NCBI RefSeq assembly: GCF_032911225.1
Contig: NZ_CP136600.1
Span: 2,170,001-2,234,000 of the forward strand
Reading direction: 5' to 3'
Source of the DNA: Thalassotalea fonticola
GTDB lineage: Bacteria > Pseudomonadota > Gammaproteobacteria > Enterobacterales > Alteromonadaceae
DNA: 64,000 nt
Positions 53,039 through 62,328 of this stretch are shown here, piece by piece (positions within the stretch are counted from its first letter, which is position 1; every line of letters starts with the position of its first letter). A program made the position numbers and the translations under genes. The notes under the pieces were generated by a model, which saw only the letters and a list, made by a program, of their open reading frames with translations, did not search any database and was not told the DNA's origin.

Positions 53039-54817
53039 TTAAAACAAATCATCATCAATGTTGTAAAGGTGCTCTGCGCCGCTTAATGCGGTTGCAGCTA
53101 ATGAAATACGACGAGGTAATAAACGGGCAAAGTAATGACGAGCAGTTAACACTTTACTCTTATAGAAGTCATCACTATCAACTTTTTCTAATGAAGCTTC
53201 AGCCATTTTCGCCCACATGTAGGCAAGAGCTGTGTAACCAAATACGTGCAAGTAATCAGTTGCTGCTGAGCCTAATTCATTTTTATCATTATCCGCTGCG
53301 GCTAGAACCCCTGCGGTTAATGATTCTAAATCGTCGATTGCAGCCGTTAATGGTGCAATAAACTCAACCATAGCAGCAGATGATGTCGCACTAATATAAT
53401 CACGAACTTCTTCAATGAAAACGCCCATGAACTGGCCCTTGTTAGCCGCAACTTTACGGCCGATTAAATCCATGGCTTGGATACCATTTGTACCTTCATA
53501 GATTTGTGCAATACGAGTATCACGAACTAATTGCTCTTGACCCCATTCACGAATAAAGCCATGACCTCCAAAAACCTGTTGACCGGCAATGGTATTTTCT
53601 AAACCAATATCAGTAAAGAATGCTTTTGCCAAAGGCGTCATTAATGCCGTTAATACATCACCTTTTTGTTGTGCTGCACCGCTCGCGTATTTACTTAAAT
53701 CTAATTGCATAGAAATATAAGTCGCAAGGGCACGGTTGCCCTCATTTAAGGCCTTCATATTAAGTAACATGCGACGAACATCAGCATGTACCATAATAGA
53801 GTCTGCTGCTTTTTCTGGGTTTTTCACACCAGTAGCGCTGCGACCTTGAATTCTGTCTTTGGCATACTCAAGAGCATTTTGATACGAACGTTCACCAGCA
53901 CCTAAACCTTGTATGCCTACACCAATACGTTCATAGTTCATCATTGTGAACATGCACGCTAAGCCTTTATTGATTTCACCAACCAAGTAGCCTTCGGCAT
54001 CGTCAAAGTTAATTACACAAGTAGATGAAGCATGTATCCCCATTTTATGTTCAATTGAACCACAAGTTACGTTATTCGCCTCACCTAGTGATTCATCTTC
54101 ATTCACTTTGAATTTAGGTACTACGAATAGTGATATACCACGAGCACCAGCTGGTGCATCTGGCAATTTAGCCAGAACTAAATGCACGATATTTTCAGTA
54201 AGATCATGCTCACCACCGGTAATAAATATTTTACTGCCGCTAATATTGTAAGAGCCATTTTCATTGGGCACTGCTTTCGTGCGAATAATGCCTAGATCTG
54301 TACCGGCATGCGCTTCAGTTAAGCACATAGAACCAGCCCATTCGCCTGAGTACATACGTGTTAAATAGCGTTCTTTTAACTCTTCGCTGCCATGTTTAAC
54401 AAGAGATAAACCAGCTCCTGCAGTTAAGCCTGGATATAACGAAAACGAGATGTCGCCAGCACAAAGCATTTCTTCATGTAACGCGGTTAGCATTTTTGGC
54501 ATACCCATACCACCGTATTCAGGATCGCCACCTAGAGCAGTCCAGCCACCTTCAGCATACGTTTTGAAAGCTTCTTTATAACCAGGAGCCGTTGTTACAA
54601 CACCGTTGTCAAAACTAACACCAACCTCATCCCCTTCACGAGATAAAGGTGCAATAACTTGCTCTGCAATTTTGGCACATTCTTGTAAGATAGCATCTGC
54701 CGTTTCTTTATCTACAGATTCTGCTAATGCTGGGATGTCTTGCCATAATTGTTCGGCTTTGAACACATCAAACAAAACAAAGTTCATATCTTTTAACGGT
54801 ACTTTATATTCAGCCAC
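53039..54817 (-). CDS. Acyl-CoA dehydrogenase with C-terminal extension (DmdC/AcdB type)
   Basis: 592 residues, longer than simple acyl-CoA dehydrogenases because of the extra C-terminal helical domain (PF12806 type). N-terminal, middle (M-C-L-T-E-A-H-A-G-T-D-L) and C-terminal FAD domains present; the catalytic glutamate lies in I-A-Q-I-Y-E-G-T-N-G-I-Q near 437. Members act on fatty acyl-CoA or on methylmercaptopropionyl-CoA (DmdC). No dmdB/dmdD neighbour, so substrate is open. Single gene. Confidence 0.88.
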   Translation of the reverse strand: MAEYKVPLKDMNFVLFDVFKAEQLWQDIPALAESVDKETADAILQECAKIAEQVIAPLSREGDEVGVSFDNGVVTTAPGYKEAFKTYAEGGWTALGGDPEYGGMGMPKMLTALHEEMLCAGDISFSLYPGLTAGAGLSLVKHGSEELKERYLTRMYSGEWAGSMCLTEAHAGTDLGIIRTKAVPNENGSYNISGSKIFITGGEHDLTENIVHLVLAKLPDAPAGARGISLFVVPKFKVNEDESLGEANNVTCGSIEHKMGIHASSTCVINFDDAEGYLVGEINKGLACMFTMMNYERIGVGIQGLGAGERSYQNALEYAKDRIQGRSATGVKNPEKAADSIMVHADVRRMLLNMKALNEGNRALATYISMQLDLSKYASGAAQQKGDVLTALMTPLAKAFFTDIGLENTIAGQQVFGGHGFIREWGQEQLVRDTRIAQIYEGTNGIQAMDLIGRKVAANKGQFMGVFIEEVRDYISATSSAAMVEFIAPLTAAIDDLESLTAGVLAAADNDKNELGSAATDYLHVFGYTALAYMWAKMAEASLEKVDSDDFYKSKVLTARHYFARLLPRRISLAATALSGAEHLYNIDDDLF

Positions 54818-55079
54818 GCTGCTCTCCGGTATATTTTTGTTAACTTATTGCTAGCATCATCGCTAAGAAATTAAGCTTTCCATAACGTCAATTCAAACTA
54901 ACAATTAAAACACTTGTTTGAATAATGCAATATATTTTAAAAAGAGTAAAGAACAAAACTAGGTAATCAGAGCATTATTGTTAAAAAAGAATGAAAAAAA
55001 ATCTCTATAGATAAACCTATACTTCAATAAACAATGAGCAAATTTCTTTAAAATTAGCCGTTTATTTCAACTAACAAGC

Positions 55080-56729
55080 TTAACTTTGACGTTTAATTCT
55101 AACCTCAGCAGGTGAGAGAACATATATATCATCAGCAAAAAAATGATCGCTGTTTGCTTGCTGCCACCAATCTTTCCACGGTGCATGTTGATTTGCTTCA
55201 GATAATAAATCGCCCTTTTCAAGGGGGCCAACTAAACTGCCAGTAGACATTAATAAGCCATATGGTGTTCTGCGCTTTAACATTTGCGGCATCAACTTGG
55301 CAGGATCGTCAAGTCCCATACTGCCCACCAATTCATAGAAGCTTTCTAGGGTATTATGGTGAAAGTTTTTCACTCTCTCGCTTTTTTCAGCAATGTTTAT
55401 TGCTTTACTTCTGATTGGATCTTGCGTGGCAATCCCTGTTGGGCAGGCATTGGTATTACAATGTCGAGTTTGAATACAGCCGATAGACATCATCATAGTT
55501 CGAGCCGCGTTAACGGTATCTGCTCCTAGGACAATTTTTGATAATAAATCAAAACTTGATGCGGTAATTCCTGAACCAATAATTTTAATATTCTCTCTCA
55601 AGCCGATACCCGTTAAGGCATTATCGACAAAACTTATCCCTTCAAGAGATGCCATCCCCAAGCGGTTACTAAACTCTATTGGCGCTGCGCCAGTTCCTCC
55701 TTCAGAGCCGTCTACGGTGATAAAATCTGGACTTATTCCCGTTTCTAGCATCGCCTTACACAAACCAAGAAACTCAACGGGGTTACCAATACAAAGTTTA
55801 AAACCAATTGGTTTTCCGCCGCTTAATTCTCGTAATTTAACAATAAAATTTAATAATGCTTTTGGTGTTGTACATTCGGGGTTTATTGCTGGTGACACAC
55901 AATCTCGTCCTTTCGGTATATGCCTAATTTGGGCTATTTCGTCAGTAATTTTTGCCGCAGGCAATACCCCGCCGTGTCCAGGTTTCGCGCCTTGACTCAA
56001 CTTGATTTCGACCATTTTAATCTGTGGTTTATTTGCCATTTTAGCAAAACTGTCGGGATTAAAGTTTCCCTCATCATCGCGGCAACCAAAAAATCCAGAT
56101 CCTATTTGCCAGACGATATCACCACCATGCTTTAAATGATAAGGACTAACTCCACCTTCGCCGGTATTGTGAAAACACCCAGCTTTTAAAGCACCTAAAT
56201 TTAGCGCTTCTATGGCATTGGCACTTAAAGAGCCAAAACTCATCGCTGAAATATTTAAATAGGAGGCATTATAAGGCTGAGTACAATCGGGGCCGCCAAA
56301 GCATATTTTTTTAGCTGAATCGGTAACTTCTTTTGGATGCATGGAATGCCAAAGGCTAAGGTAGTTTTCTTCAAGAACGTTTCTTTGCGTGCCAAAAGCA
56401 ATGGTATCTCTTACATTTTTAGCGCGCTGATACACTAGCGAACGTTGCTCACGATTAAATGGCCTTTCTTCGGTGTCATTAGCAATAAAATATTGCTGGA
56501 TTTCAACTCGATAAGATTCAAGAAAATAGCGAATGTAAGCAACAACAGGATATAACCGATTTAAAGTATGCTTACTATAATAAATGTCGTAATAACCAAT
56601 AGCAGTGTAGGTTATGGTGAGAATTAAAAAAAAGACTGGTAAAATTCCAGAAGAATTAAAGTAAAAAAATACAGATAAAATATTACCCAAACTTGCTATT
56701 AGCCAATAGCACTTTTGCATTATGGTCAT
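55080..56729 (-). CDS. FMN-binding glutamate synthase-family protein
   Basis: 549 residues. An N-terminal hydrophobic stretch (to about 45), then the FMN-binding and Fe-S region of GltB-like proteins: G-A-K-P-G-H-G-G-V-L-P, V-D-G-S-E-G-G-T-G-A-A-P-I-E-F, and the cysteine cluster C-I-Q-T-R-H-C-N-T-N-A-C-P-T-G-I for a 3Fe-4S centre. There is no glutaminase domain and no GltD partner. Such stand-alone proteins (e.g. YerD) have no proven reaction. Start ATG has AGAGA before it. Confidence 0.85.
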   Translation of the reverse strand: MTIMQKCYWLIASLGNILSVFFYFNSSGILPVFFLILTITYTAIGYYDIYYSKHTLNRLYPVVAYIRYFLESYRVEIQQYFIANDTEERPFNREQRSLVYQRAKNVRDTIAFGTQRNVLEENYLSLWHSMHPKEVTDSAKKICFGGPDCTQPYNASYLNISAMSFGSLSANAIEALNLGALKAGCFHNTGEGGVSPYHLKHGGDIVWQIGSGFFGCRDDEGNFNPDSFAKMANKPQIKMVEIKLSQGAKPGHGGVLPAAKITDEIAQIRHIPKGRDCVSPAINPECTTPKALLNFIVKLRELSGGKPIGFKLCIGNPVEFLGLCKAMLETGISPDFITVDGSEGGTGAAPIEFSNRLGMASLEGISFVDNALTGIGLRENIKIIGSGITASSFDLLSKIVLGADTVNAARTMMMSIGCIQTRHCNTNACPTGIATQDPIRSKAINIAEKSERVKNFHHNTLESFYELVGSMGLDDPAKLMPQMLKRRTPYGLLMSTGSLVGPLEKGDLLSEANQHAPWKDWWQQANSDHFFADDIYVLSPAEVRIKRQS

Positions 56730-56776
56730 ACAACATCTCTTTTTGTAGTTAATGTACTTTAAGTATGTTCATAACC

Positions 56777-56807
56777 AAAAAAAACTCCACTTTGAAAGCG
56801 GAGTTTT
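56777..56807 (-). terminator. Terminator of phoH
   Basis: AAAACTCC (56781-56788) / GGAGTTTT (56800-56807) with an 11-base loop; on the minus strand the stem runs into eight T (56777-56784). It is 40 bases past the phoH stop. Confidence 0.85.
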
Positions 56808-56846
56808 ATTATTTAGTACATTAATCAAACAATTAGAAAGTTGAGG

Positions 56847-58229
56847 CTACAGGTTTTCTTCTGCAAACTGTGCCAACGAACTTCGAACAACGCCGTTTAA
56901 ATTTACCGTGGTACTACCTGGAAAGTCTTTAAAGCGTTCAACGATATAGGTTAAACCAGAAGTAAGTGCAGTTAGATAATTACTATCAATTTGCGCTAAA
57001 TTACCCGAACAAACGAGTTTAGTGCCTTCACCACAACGAGTAATAATAGTTTTAAGCTGAGCTGCAGTTAAGTTTTGACATTCGTCGAGCAACACAATGG
57101 CATTTTGAATACTGCGACCACGCATAAAGTTAACTGACTTAAACTGAATATTAGCTTTTTCCATGATGTAATTCATGCTGCCACTCATACTCTCGTCTTG
57201 CTTGTGTAAAACTTCTAGAGAATCGGTAATGGCGGCTAACCAAGGCGCCATTTTCTCTTCTTCTGTACCAGGTAAAAAACCGATTGATTCAGCTATTTCA
57301 GGCGTGGAGCGAGTAACAATTACCTTGTCATACACACCACGTTCAACCACCATTTCCAGTGCAGAAGCAAGAGCCAGCAAAGTTTTACCACAACCAGCAG
57401 GGCCGGTTAAAATAACTAAATCAATATCAGGATCTAATAAAGCATCCATAGCCATACCTTGGTAGATGTTTTTCGGATGAATACCCCAGGCATTACGACC
57501 CATCAAGCGTTCATACCCTAAGTCCATAACCGCCATTTTGTCATCTTCGACGCCAATAATTTTACCGGCAAAAGTTTCATCCTCATCAATCAAGTATTCA
57601 TTGATGTACGCAGCAGGTATAAGTGACTTATCCATCATGTGCTGCGTGTAACGACCATCAGTTTCACTTTCACAATCAGTTACCTGCTGCCAAAAATCAC
57701 CAGAAAACTTATGGTAGCCCTTGGTTAGGAACTTAATGTCATCAACAAGTTGGTCTGTACGATAATCTTCAACATATGCAAGCCCTGCACCTTTGCCTTT
57801 CAAGCGCATATTAATGTCTTTAGTTACCAATACAACTCGCATATCTTGGCGACTTTCTTGCAGGTATAAGGCTGTGTTAATTATGCGATTATCATTTTCA
57901 TTATCAGATAACGAACCGGCTTTTTGCTCTAAATTAAAGTCATTGAAAATGGCTAACGTACCTGGTTCGGTTTGGGATTCAATTTGATTTGGTAAAGGTA
58001 CTCCAGCTAACACTTCTTCAGGGCTGGCATCCCTTAAAGTATCTTCAAGTGCCCTGATAGCAACTCGAGCATCGCGGCTTACATCTTTATTTCTGTCTTT
58101 TATACTGTCGAGCTCTTCCAAGACGGTCATCGGAATAACTACTTCATGTTCTTGGAACGATAAAAATGCAAACGGTTCGTGGAGAAGAATGTTGGTGTCT
58201 AAAACATAGATAGTGCTTTCGTCATTCAT
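56847..58229 (-). CDS. PhoH-family ATPase with N-terminal PIN domain
   Basis: 460 residues: PIN domain at 1-130 (Y-V-L-D-T-N-I-L-L-H, with further conserved acidic residues) and a PhoH-type helicase/ATPase domain from about 255 (L-T-G-P-A-G-C-G-K-T, L-L-D-E-C-Q-N). This YlaK/PhoH2-type arrangement is thought to link RNA cleavage to unwinding. The start has AGGATAAATT before the ATG. Divergent from rapA with 391 bases between. Confidence 0.9.
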   Translation of the reverse strand: MNDESTIYVLDTNILLHEPFAFLSFQEHEVVIPMTVLEELDSIKDRNKDVSRDARVAIRALEDTLRDASPEEVLAGVPLPNQIESQTEPGTLAIFNDFNLEQKAGSLSDNENDNRIINTALYLQESRQDMRVVLVTKDINMRLKGKGAGLAYVEDYRTDQLVDDIKFLTKGYHKFSGDFWQQVTDCESETDGRYTQHMMDKSLIPAAYINEYLIDEDETFAGKIIGVEDDKMAVMDLGYERLMGRNAWGIHPKNIYQGMAMDALLDPDIDLVILTGPAGCGKTLLALASALEMVVERGVYDKVIVTRSTPEIAESIGFLPGTEEEKMAPWLAAITDSLEVLHKQDESMSGSMNYIMEKANIQFKSVNFMRGRSIQNAIVLLDECQNLTAAQLKTIITRCGEGTKLVCSGNLAQIDSNYLTALTSGLTYIVERFKDFPGSTTVNLNGVVRSSLAQFAEENL

Positions 58230-58620
58230 AATTTATCCTACAGCTGGCTATTGTTTCAACTGAGCGCTGTTGCGTTAACATTAAATATATTCAATATATC
58301 CAATAAGTTACACATAGCATCACTCGCTAAATTTATTGTTGCGCGTCTGTAACCATATTCCTTTAATTACTCATCCGTAAAACCACTTTCGCAGATTATT
58401 TACTTTGTTTCAACACTGAATAATGAAATATTTTTCAATTAAATCTATCCTTATATGCAAGGTTTATTTTTAGCACTTTTGGCCTGTATTTAACTTATTC
58501 AATAAATACAGATAAATGGGCAATTAATTGGTGAAATAACGATAATAAATCGTTACCATAGCGCACTTTCCAGCCCTGTTACTTATTATTTGGGTTCGTG
58601 TTTTAATTTGGAGTATATTT
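58230..58620. other. 391-base intergenic region phoH / rapA
   Basis: AT-rich divergent promoter region. No tRNA, repeat or clear operator dyad was found. The rapA ATG has GGAG at 58610-58613. Confidence 0.5.
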
Positions 58621-61530
58621 ATGTCATTTTTTCTAGGTCAACGTTGGATCAGCGATACAGAGTCTGATCAAGGGTTAGGTACCGTTGTTGATTTAGCCGG
58701 CAGATTTGTCACCATTTTATTCACCGCGACCGGTGAATCGCGCCAGTATGCGATAAAAGATGCGCCCTTAACTCGAGTAGTTTTTAATGAAGGCGATGTG
58801 GTACCTTCACATGAGGGGTTTTCTATTACCATTACTGCAGTGGTAGAGAATAACAATTTATATACCTACACAGGCCATCGTGTAGATACCAATGAAATAG
58901 TCGACCTTAAAGAAATGATGCTAGATCATTTCATTAAATTTAATAAGCCGCACGACCGTTTATTAAACGGTCAATTTGATCGATTAGACTGGTATCAATT
59001 AAGAAAAACATCACTCAACTTTCAATATCAACAACAGCAATCAGAATTAACAGGGCTAGTTGGTGGGCGCGTTAGTTTAATACCGCATCAACTTTATATT
59101 GCCGAAGAAGTAGGTAAGCGTTTCGCCCCCAGAGTATTATTAGCCGATGAAGTGGGTCTAGGTAAAACCATTGAAGCCGGGTTAATATTACATCAACAAC
59201 TTGTTTCTGGCCGTGCCAAGCGAGCATTAATTGCAGTGCCAGAATCATTAATGCATCAGTGGTTAGTTGAAATGTTACGTCGTTTCAATTTGAAATTCAG
59301 CATTTTTGATGCCGAGCGTTGTCAACAATATGAAGAGGGTGAAAATCCTTTTAGCAGCGAACAGTTAGTGCTGGTTAATTTAGACTTTTTAGCCAATAAC
59401 CCAGATCAATTTGAAAATATCGCCAATGAAGATTGGGATTTACTGATTGTCGATGAAGCACATCATTTGTCTTGGTCACAAGATAATCCATCAATTGAAT
59501 ATCAATGTATTGAAATTTTAGCCGAAAGCATTCCTGGGGTATTGCTATTAACCGCGACTCCGGATCAACTTGGTCATGAAAGCCATTTTGCTCGTCTGCG
59601 TTTACTCGACCCGGATCGTTTTTATAACTACAGCGAATTTATTAAAGAAGAAGAGCAATACGGCGTAGTTGCCGATGCCGCCAATTCTATTTTATCGGGT
59701 GAAAACTTAAACAAAGAACAGCAAAAAACGCTAGTCAGCCTATTAAGTGAATCGGATGTCAGTAATGCGATTAACATTTTAAGTATTGATGGTGACGAGG
59801 ACGTTAAGCAATCAGCACAAAAAGAGTTACTCTCACAATTACTTGACCGTCATGGCACTGGCCGTATTTTATTTAGGAACTCGCGCAATACCATTAAAGG
59901 TTTCCCTGAGAGAAAGCTGTTCGCTACTGAATTAGAATTGCCAGAGCAATATCATCAATGTTTACAAGAATACATTTGTAGCGATGACGATGAGCAATTA
60001 ATGCAAAGCGCGGTGAGTAAGCAAATATTCACTCCAGAAACACTTTATCATTTAGATCATCAAGAACAAGAATGGGTTGATTTTGACCCAAGAGTCGAGT
60101 TTTTAATTAATTTACTCAATGAAAACCGTCAACAAAAAGTATTGGTTATTTGTGCGCATGCACAAACAGCAAAAGATTTAGAGCAAGCTTTACGTGTTAA
60201 AGAAGGCATTCGCGCAGCCGTATTCCATGAAGGCATGAGCATTTTTGAACGTGATAAAGCAGCAGCTTATTTCGCTCAAGAAGAAGATAGCGCACAAGTA
60301 CTATTGTGTTCAGAAATTGGCTCTGAAGGTCGAAACTTTCAGTTTGCTCATCATTTAGTACTGTTTGATTTACCTCGTAACCCTGATTTATTAGAGCAAC
60401 GTATTGGGCGCTTAGACCGGATTGGGCAAACTGAAACAATTTGTTTGCATGTGCCGTATTTTGCTAACTCGCCACAAGCACTTTTACTTCATTGGTATCA
60501 TCAGGGGTTGAATGCTTTTGAACATACCTGTGTTACCGCAAGAGCGGTATATGAAGAGTTTGGTGAAGCAATGATGCATACTGCACTACAAGGATTGTGG
60601 CAGGATGATGCTGTTAGTAACCTTATTAACGCTTCACATCAGTTACACATAAAAATAAAAGCCGATTTAGAGTCAGGTCGCGATAAATTATTAGAACTGA
60701 ACTCTTCAGGTCAAGGTAAAGCTGAGCAATTAGTTAAAGATATAGACGCACTAGATAATCAACATGAATTGGCACAATACATGTTCTCAGTATTTGATGT
60801 GTTTGGATTAGAACAAGATGATAAAGCAGATAATGCTATCGCCTTACAGCCAAGTGAGCACATGCTTAGCGCAAACTTCCCTTGTTTACCTGAAGGCGGT
60901 GCAACCATTACCTTTGATCGCCAGTCAGCGCTTAGTAATGAAGACTATCAAATGCTAACTTGGGATCATCCTATGGTGCGCGGCTCTATGGATTTGATTT
61001 TAACTGATGAAATAGGTAATGCCAGTATCGGTATTTTGAAAAACCCAGCGATTGCTGTTGGCACCTTCTTCATTGAAAACATATTCACCTTAGAAGCTAT
61101 GGCGCCAAGCCAATTACAATTAGGCCGATACTTACCAACTACGCCTGTTCGTATTCTCTTAGATAAAAATGGCAACAACCTGTCTGATAAAGTTGGTGAA
61201 AGTGTCTTAGACAATCAACTGTCTCCGGTGAAAAAACAAACGGGTTTACAGCTTGTTAAAGCACTAAAAGGCGAAATACCTAAGCTGGTTGAAAAAGCTG
61301 AAAACTTTAGCCAGCTTAAAATTTCTGACATTCAACAAAAAGCGCTTACGGCAATGAATTCAGCGTTAGATGAGGAACATCAGAGGCTAACAGCTTTAGC
61401 AAAGATCAACCCTAATGTTCGTCAATCGGAGCTTGACTTTATTCGTCATCAACAAACTGAATTAACTCATTTTATCAACAATGCGCAACTTAAGTTTGAA
61501 GCTATCCGATTAATTGTTGTTAGTCATTAA
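58621..61530 (+). CDS. rapA: RNA polymerase-associated ATPase RapA
   Basis: 969 residues, as E. coli RapA (968). Swi2/Snf2 ATPase that recycles RNA polymerase. N-terminal Tudor-like domains to about 110, then A-D-E-V-G-L-G-K-T (K182), D-E-A-H-H Walker B, and helicase C-terminal motif R-I-G-R-L-D-R-I-G-Q near 600. Complete. In an operon or near-operon with rluA (34 bases). Confidence 0.97.
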   Translation: MSFFLGQRWISDTESDQGLGTVVDLAGRFVTILFTATGESRQYAIKDAPLTRVVFNEGDVVPSHEGFSITITAVVENNNLYTYTGHRVDTNEIVDLKEMMLDHFIKFNKPHDRLLNGQFDRLDWYQLRKTSLNFQYQQQQSELTGLVGGRVSLIPHQLYIAEEVGKRFAPRVLLADEVGLGKTIEAGLILHQQLVSGRAKRALIAVPESLMHQWLVEMLRRFNLKFSIFDAERCQQYEEGENPFSSEQLVLVNLDFLANNPDQFENIANEDWDLLIVDEAHHLSWSQDNPSIEYQCIEILAESIPGVLLLTATPDQLGHESHFARLRLLDPDRFYNYSEFIKEEEQYGVVADAANSILSGENLNKEQQKTLVSLLSESDVSNAINILSIDGDEDVKQSAQKELLSQLLDRHGTGRILFRNSRNTIKGFPERKLFATELELPEQYHQCLQEYICSDDDEQLMQSAVSKQIFTPETLYHLDHQEQEWVDFDPRVEFLINLLNENRQQKVLVICAHAQTAKDLEQALRVKEGIRAAVFHEGMSIFERDKAAAYFAQEEDSAQVLLCSEIGSEGRNFQFAHHLVLFDLPRNPDLLEQRIGRLDRIGQTETICLHVPYFANSPQALLLHWYHQGLNAFEHTCVTARAVYEEFGEAMMHTALQGLWQDDAVSNLINASHQLHIKIKADLESGRDKLLELNSSGQGKAEQLVKDIDALDNQHELAQYMFSVFDVFGLEQDDKADNAIALQPSEHMLSANFPCLPEGGATITFDRQSALSNEDYQMLTWDHPMVRGSMDLILTDEIGNASIGILKNPAIAVGTFFIENIFTLEAMAPSQLQLGRYLPTTPVRILLDKNGNNLSDKVGESVLDNQLSPVKKQTGLQLVKALKGEIPKLVEKAENFSQLKISDIQQKALTAMNSALDEEHQRLTALAKINPNVRQSELDFIRHQQTELTHFINNAQLKFEAIRLIVVSH

Positions 61531-61564
61531 TTGCTGTCAATTAGAATAAAAGAAGAACCTAAAT

Positions 61565-62233
61565 ATGAGCGCCAATCCTGATTTTATTTATGAGCCACCA
61601 ATGACTCCTTATCTTGAGATTATTTATCAAGATGAAGACATTGTGGTATTAAATAAACAAAGTGATTTACTGTCGGTAACAGGCCGCTTACCTGAACATC
61701 AAGATTGCTTGCAAACAAGAGTTTGTCGGGTATTTCCAACAGCAACCATAGTGCATCGTTTAGATATGGCGACATCTGGCATTATCATCATGGCCCTTAA
61801 TAAGCCAAGCCATGTTGCTATTAGTCGACAATTTGAGCAACGCCAAACTGAAAAATACTATATCGCCCGAGTTCTTGGCCATATTAAAGAGCCAACCGGC
61901 GAAATTACCCTACCGCTAATTTGTGACTGGCCAAACAGGCCAATGCAAATGGTATGTTATGAACGCGGGAAACAAGCGCAAACTCATTACCAGGTGATAA
62001 GCCAAGATGAACACACGACTTTGGTAAAGTTAAAGCCCGTTACAGGCAGAACTCATCAACTAAGAGTGCATATGCGTGAACTTGGCCACCCTATCATGGG
62101 TGACCGATTGTATGCCCCCATCGAGGCAACAAAAGACAGAGAGCGAATGTGTTTACACTCGCAATTTTATGCCATTTTTCATCCTAGAACAGGTGAAAGA
62201 ATAGAGTTTAATGCCGAGTGTCCTTTTGAATAA
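61565..62233 (+). CDS. rluA: Dual-specificity pseudouridine synthase RluA
   Basis: 222 residues. Modifies 23S rRNA position 746 and tRNA position 32 in E. coli. Catalytic D67 in I-V-H-R-L-D-M-A-T-S-G, and the RluA-family T-G-R-T-H-Q-L-R-V-H-M. AGAAGAACC lies ahead of the ATG. Second gene after rapA. Confidence 0.95.
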   Translation: MSANPDFIYEPPMTPYLEIIYQDEDIVVLNKQSDLLSVTGRLPEHQDCLQTRVCRVFPTATIVHRLDMATSGIIIMALNKPSHVAISRQFEQRQTEKYYIARVLGHIKEPTGEITLPLICDWPNRPMQMVCYERGKQAQTHYQVISQDEHTTLVKLKPVTGRTHQLRVHMRELGHPIMGDRLYAPIEATKDRERMCLHSQFYAIFHPRTGERIEFNAECPFE

Positions 62234-62249
62234 GTGCCTTGGCACTTAT
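62230..62249. terminator. Hairpin at the rluA stop
   Basis: ATAAGTGC / GCACTTAT stem (62230-62249 with CTTG loop) that includes the rluA stop codon, with a short following C-T tract. A possible weak end signal; no long T run. Confidence 0.45.
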
Positions 62250-62328
62250 CTTCAAGTTGTAACAATCTAAAAAGTTGGCTACACCATAGCTCCGAAATAA
62301 CCTCGAAGAGGAATAATCTCAAGAGCTA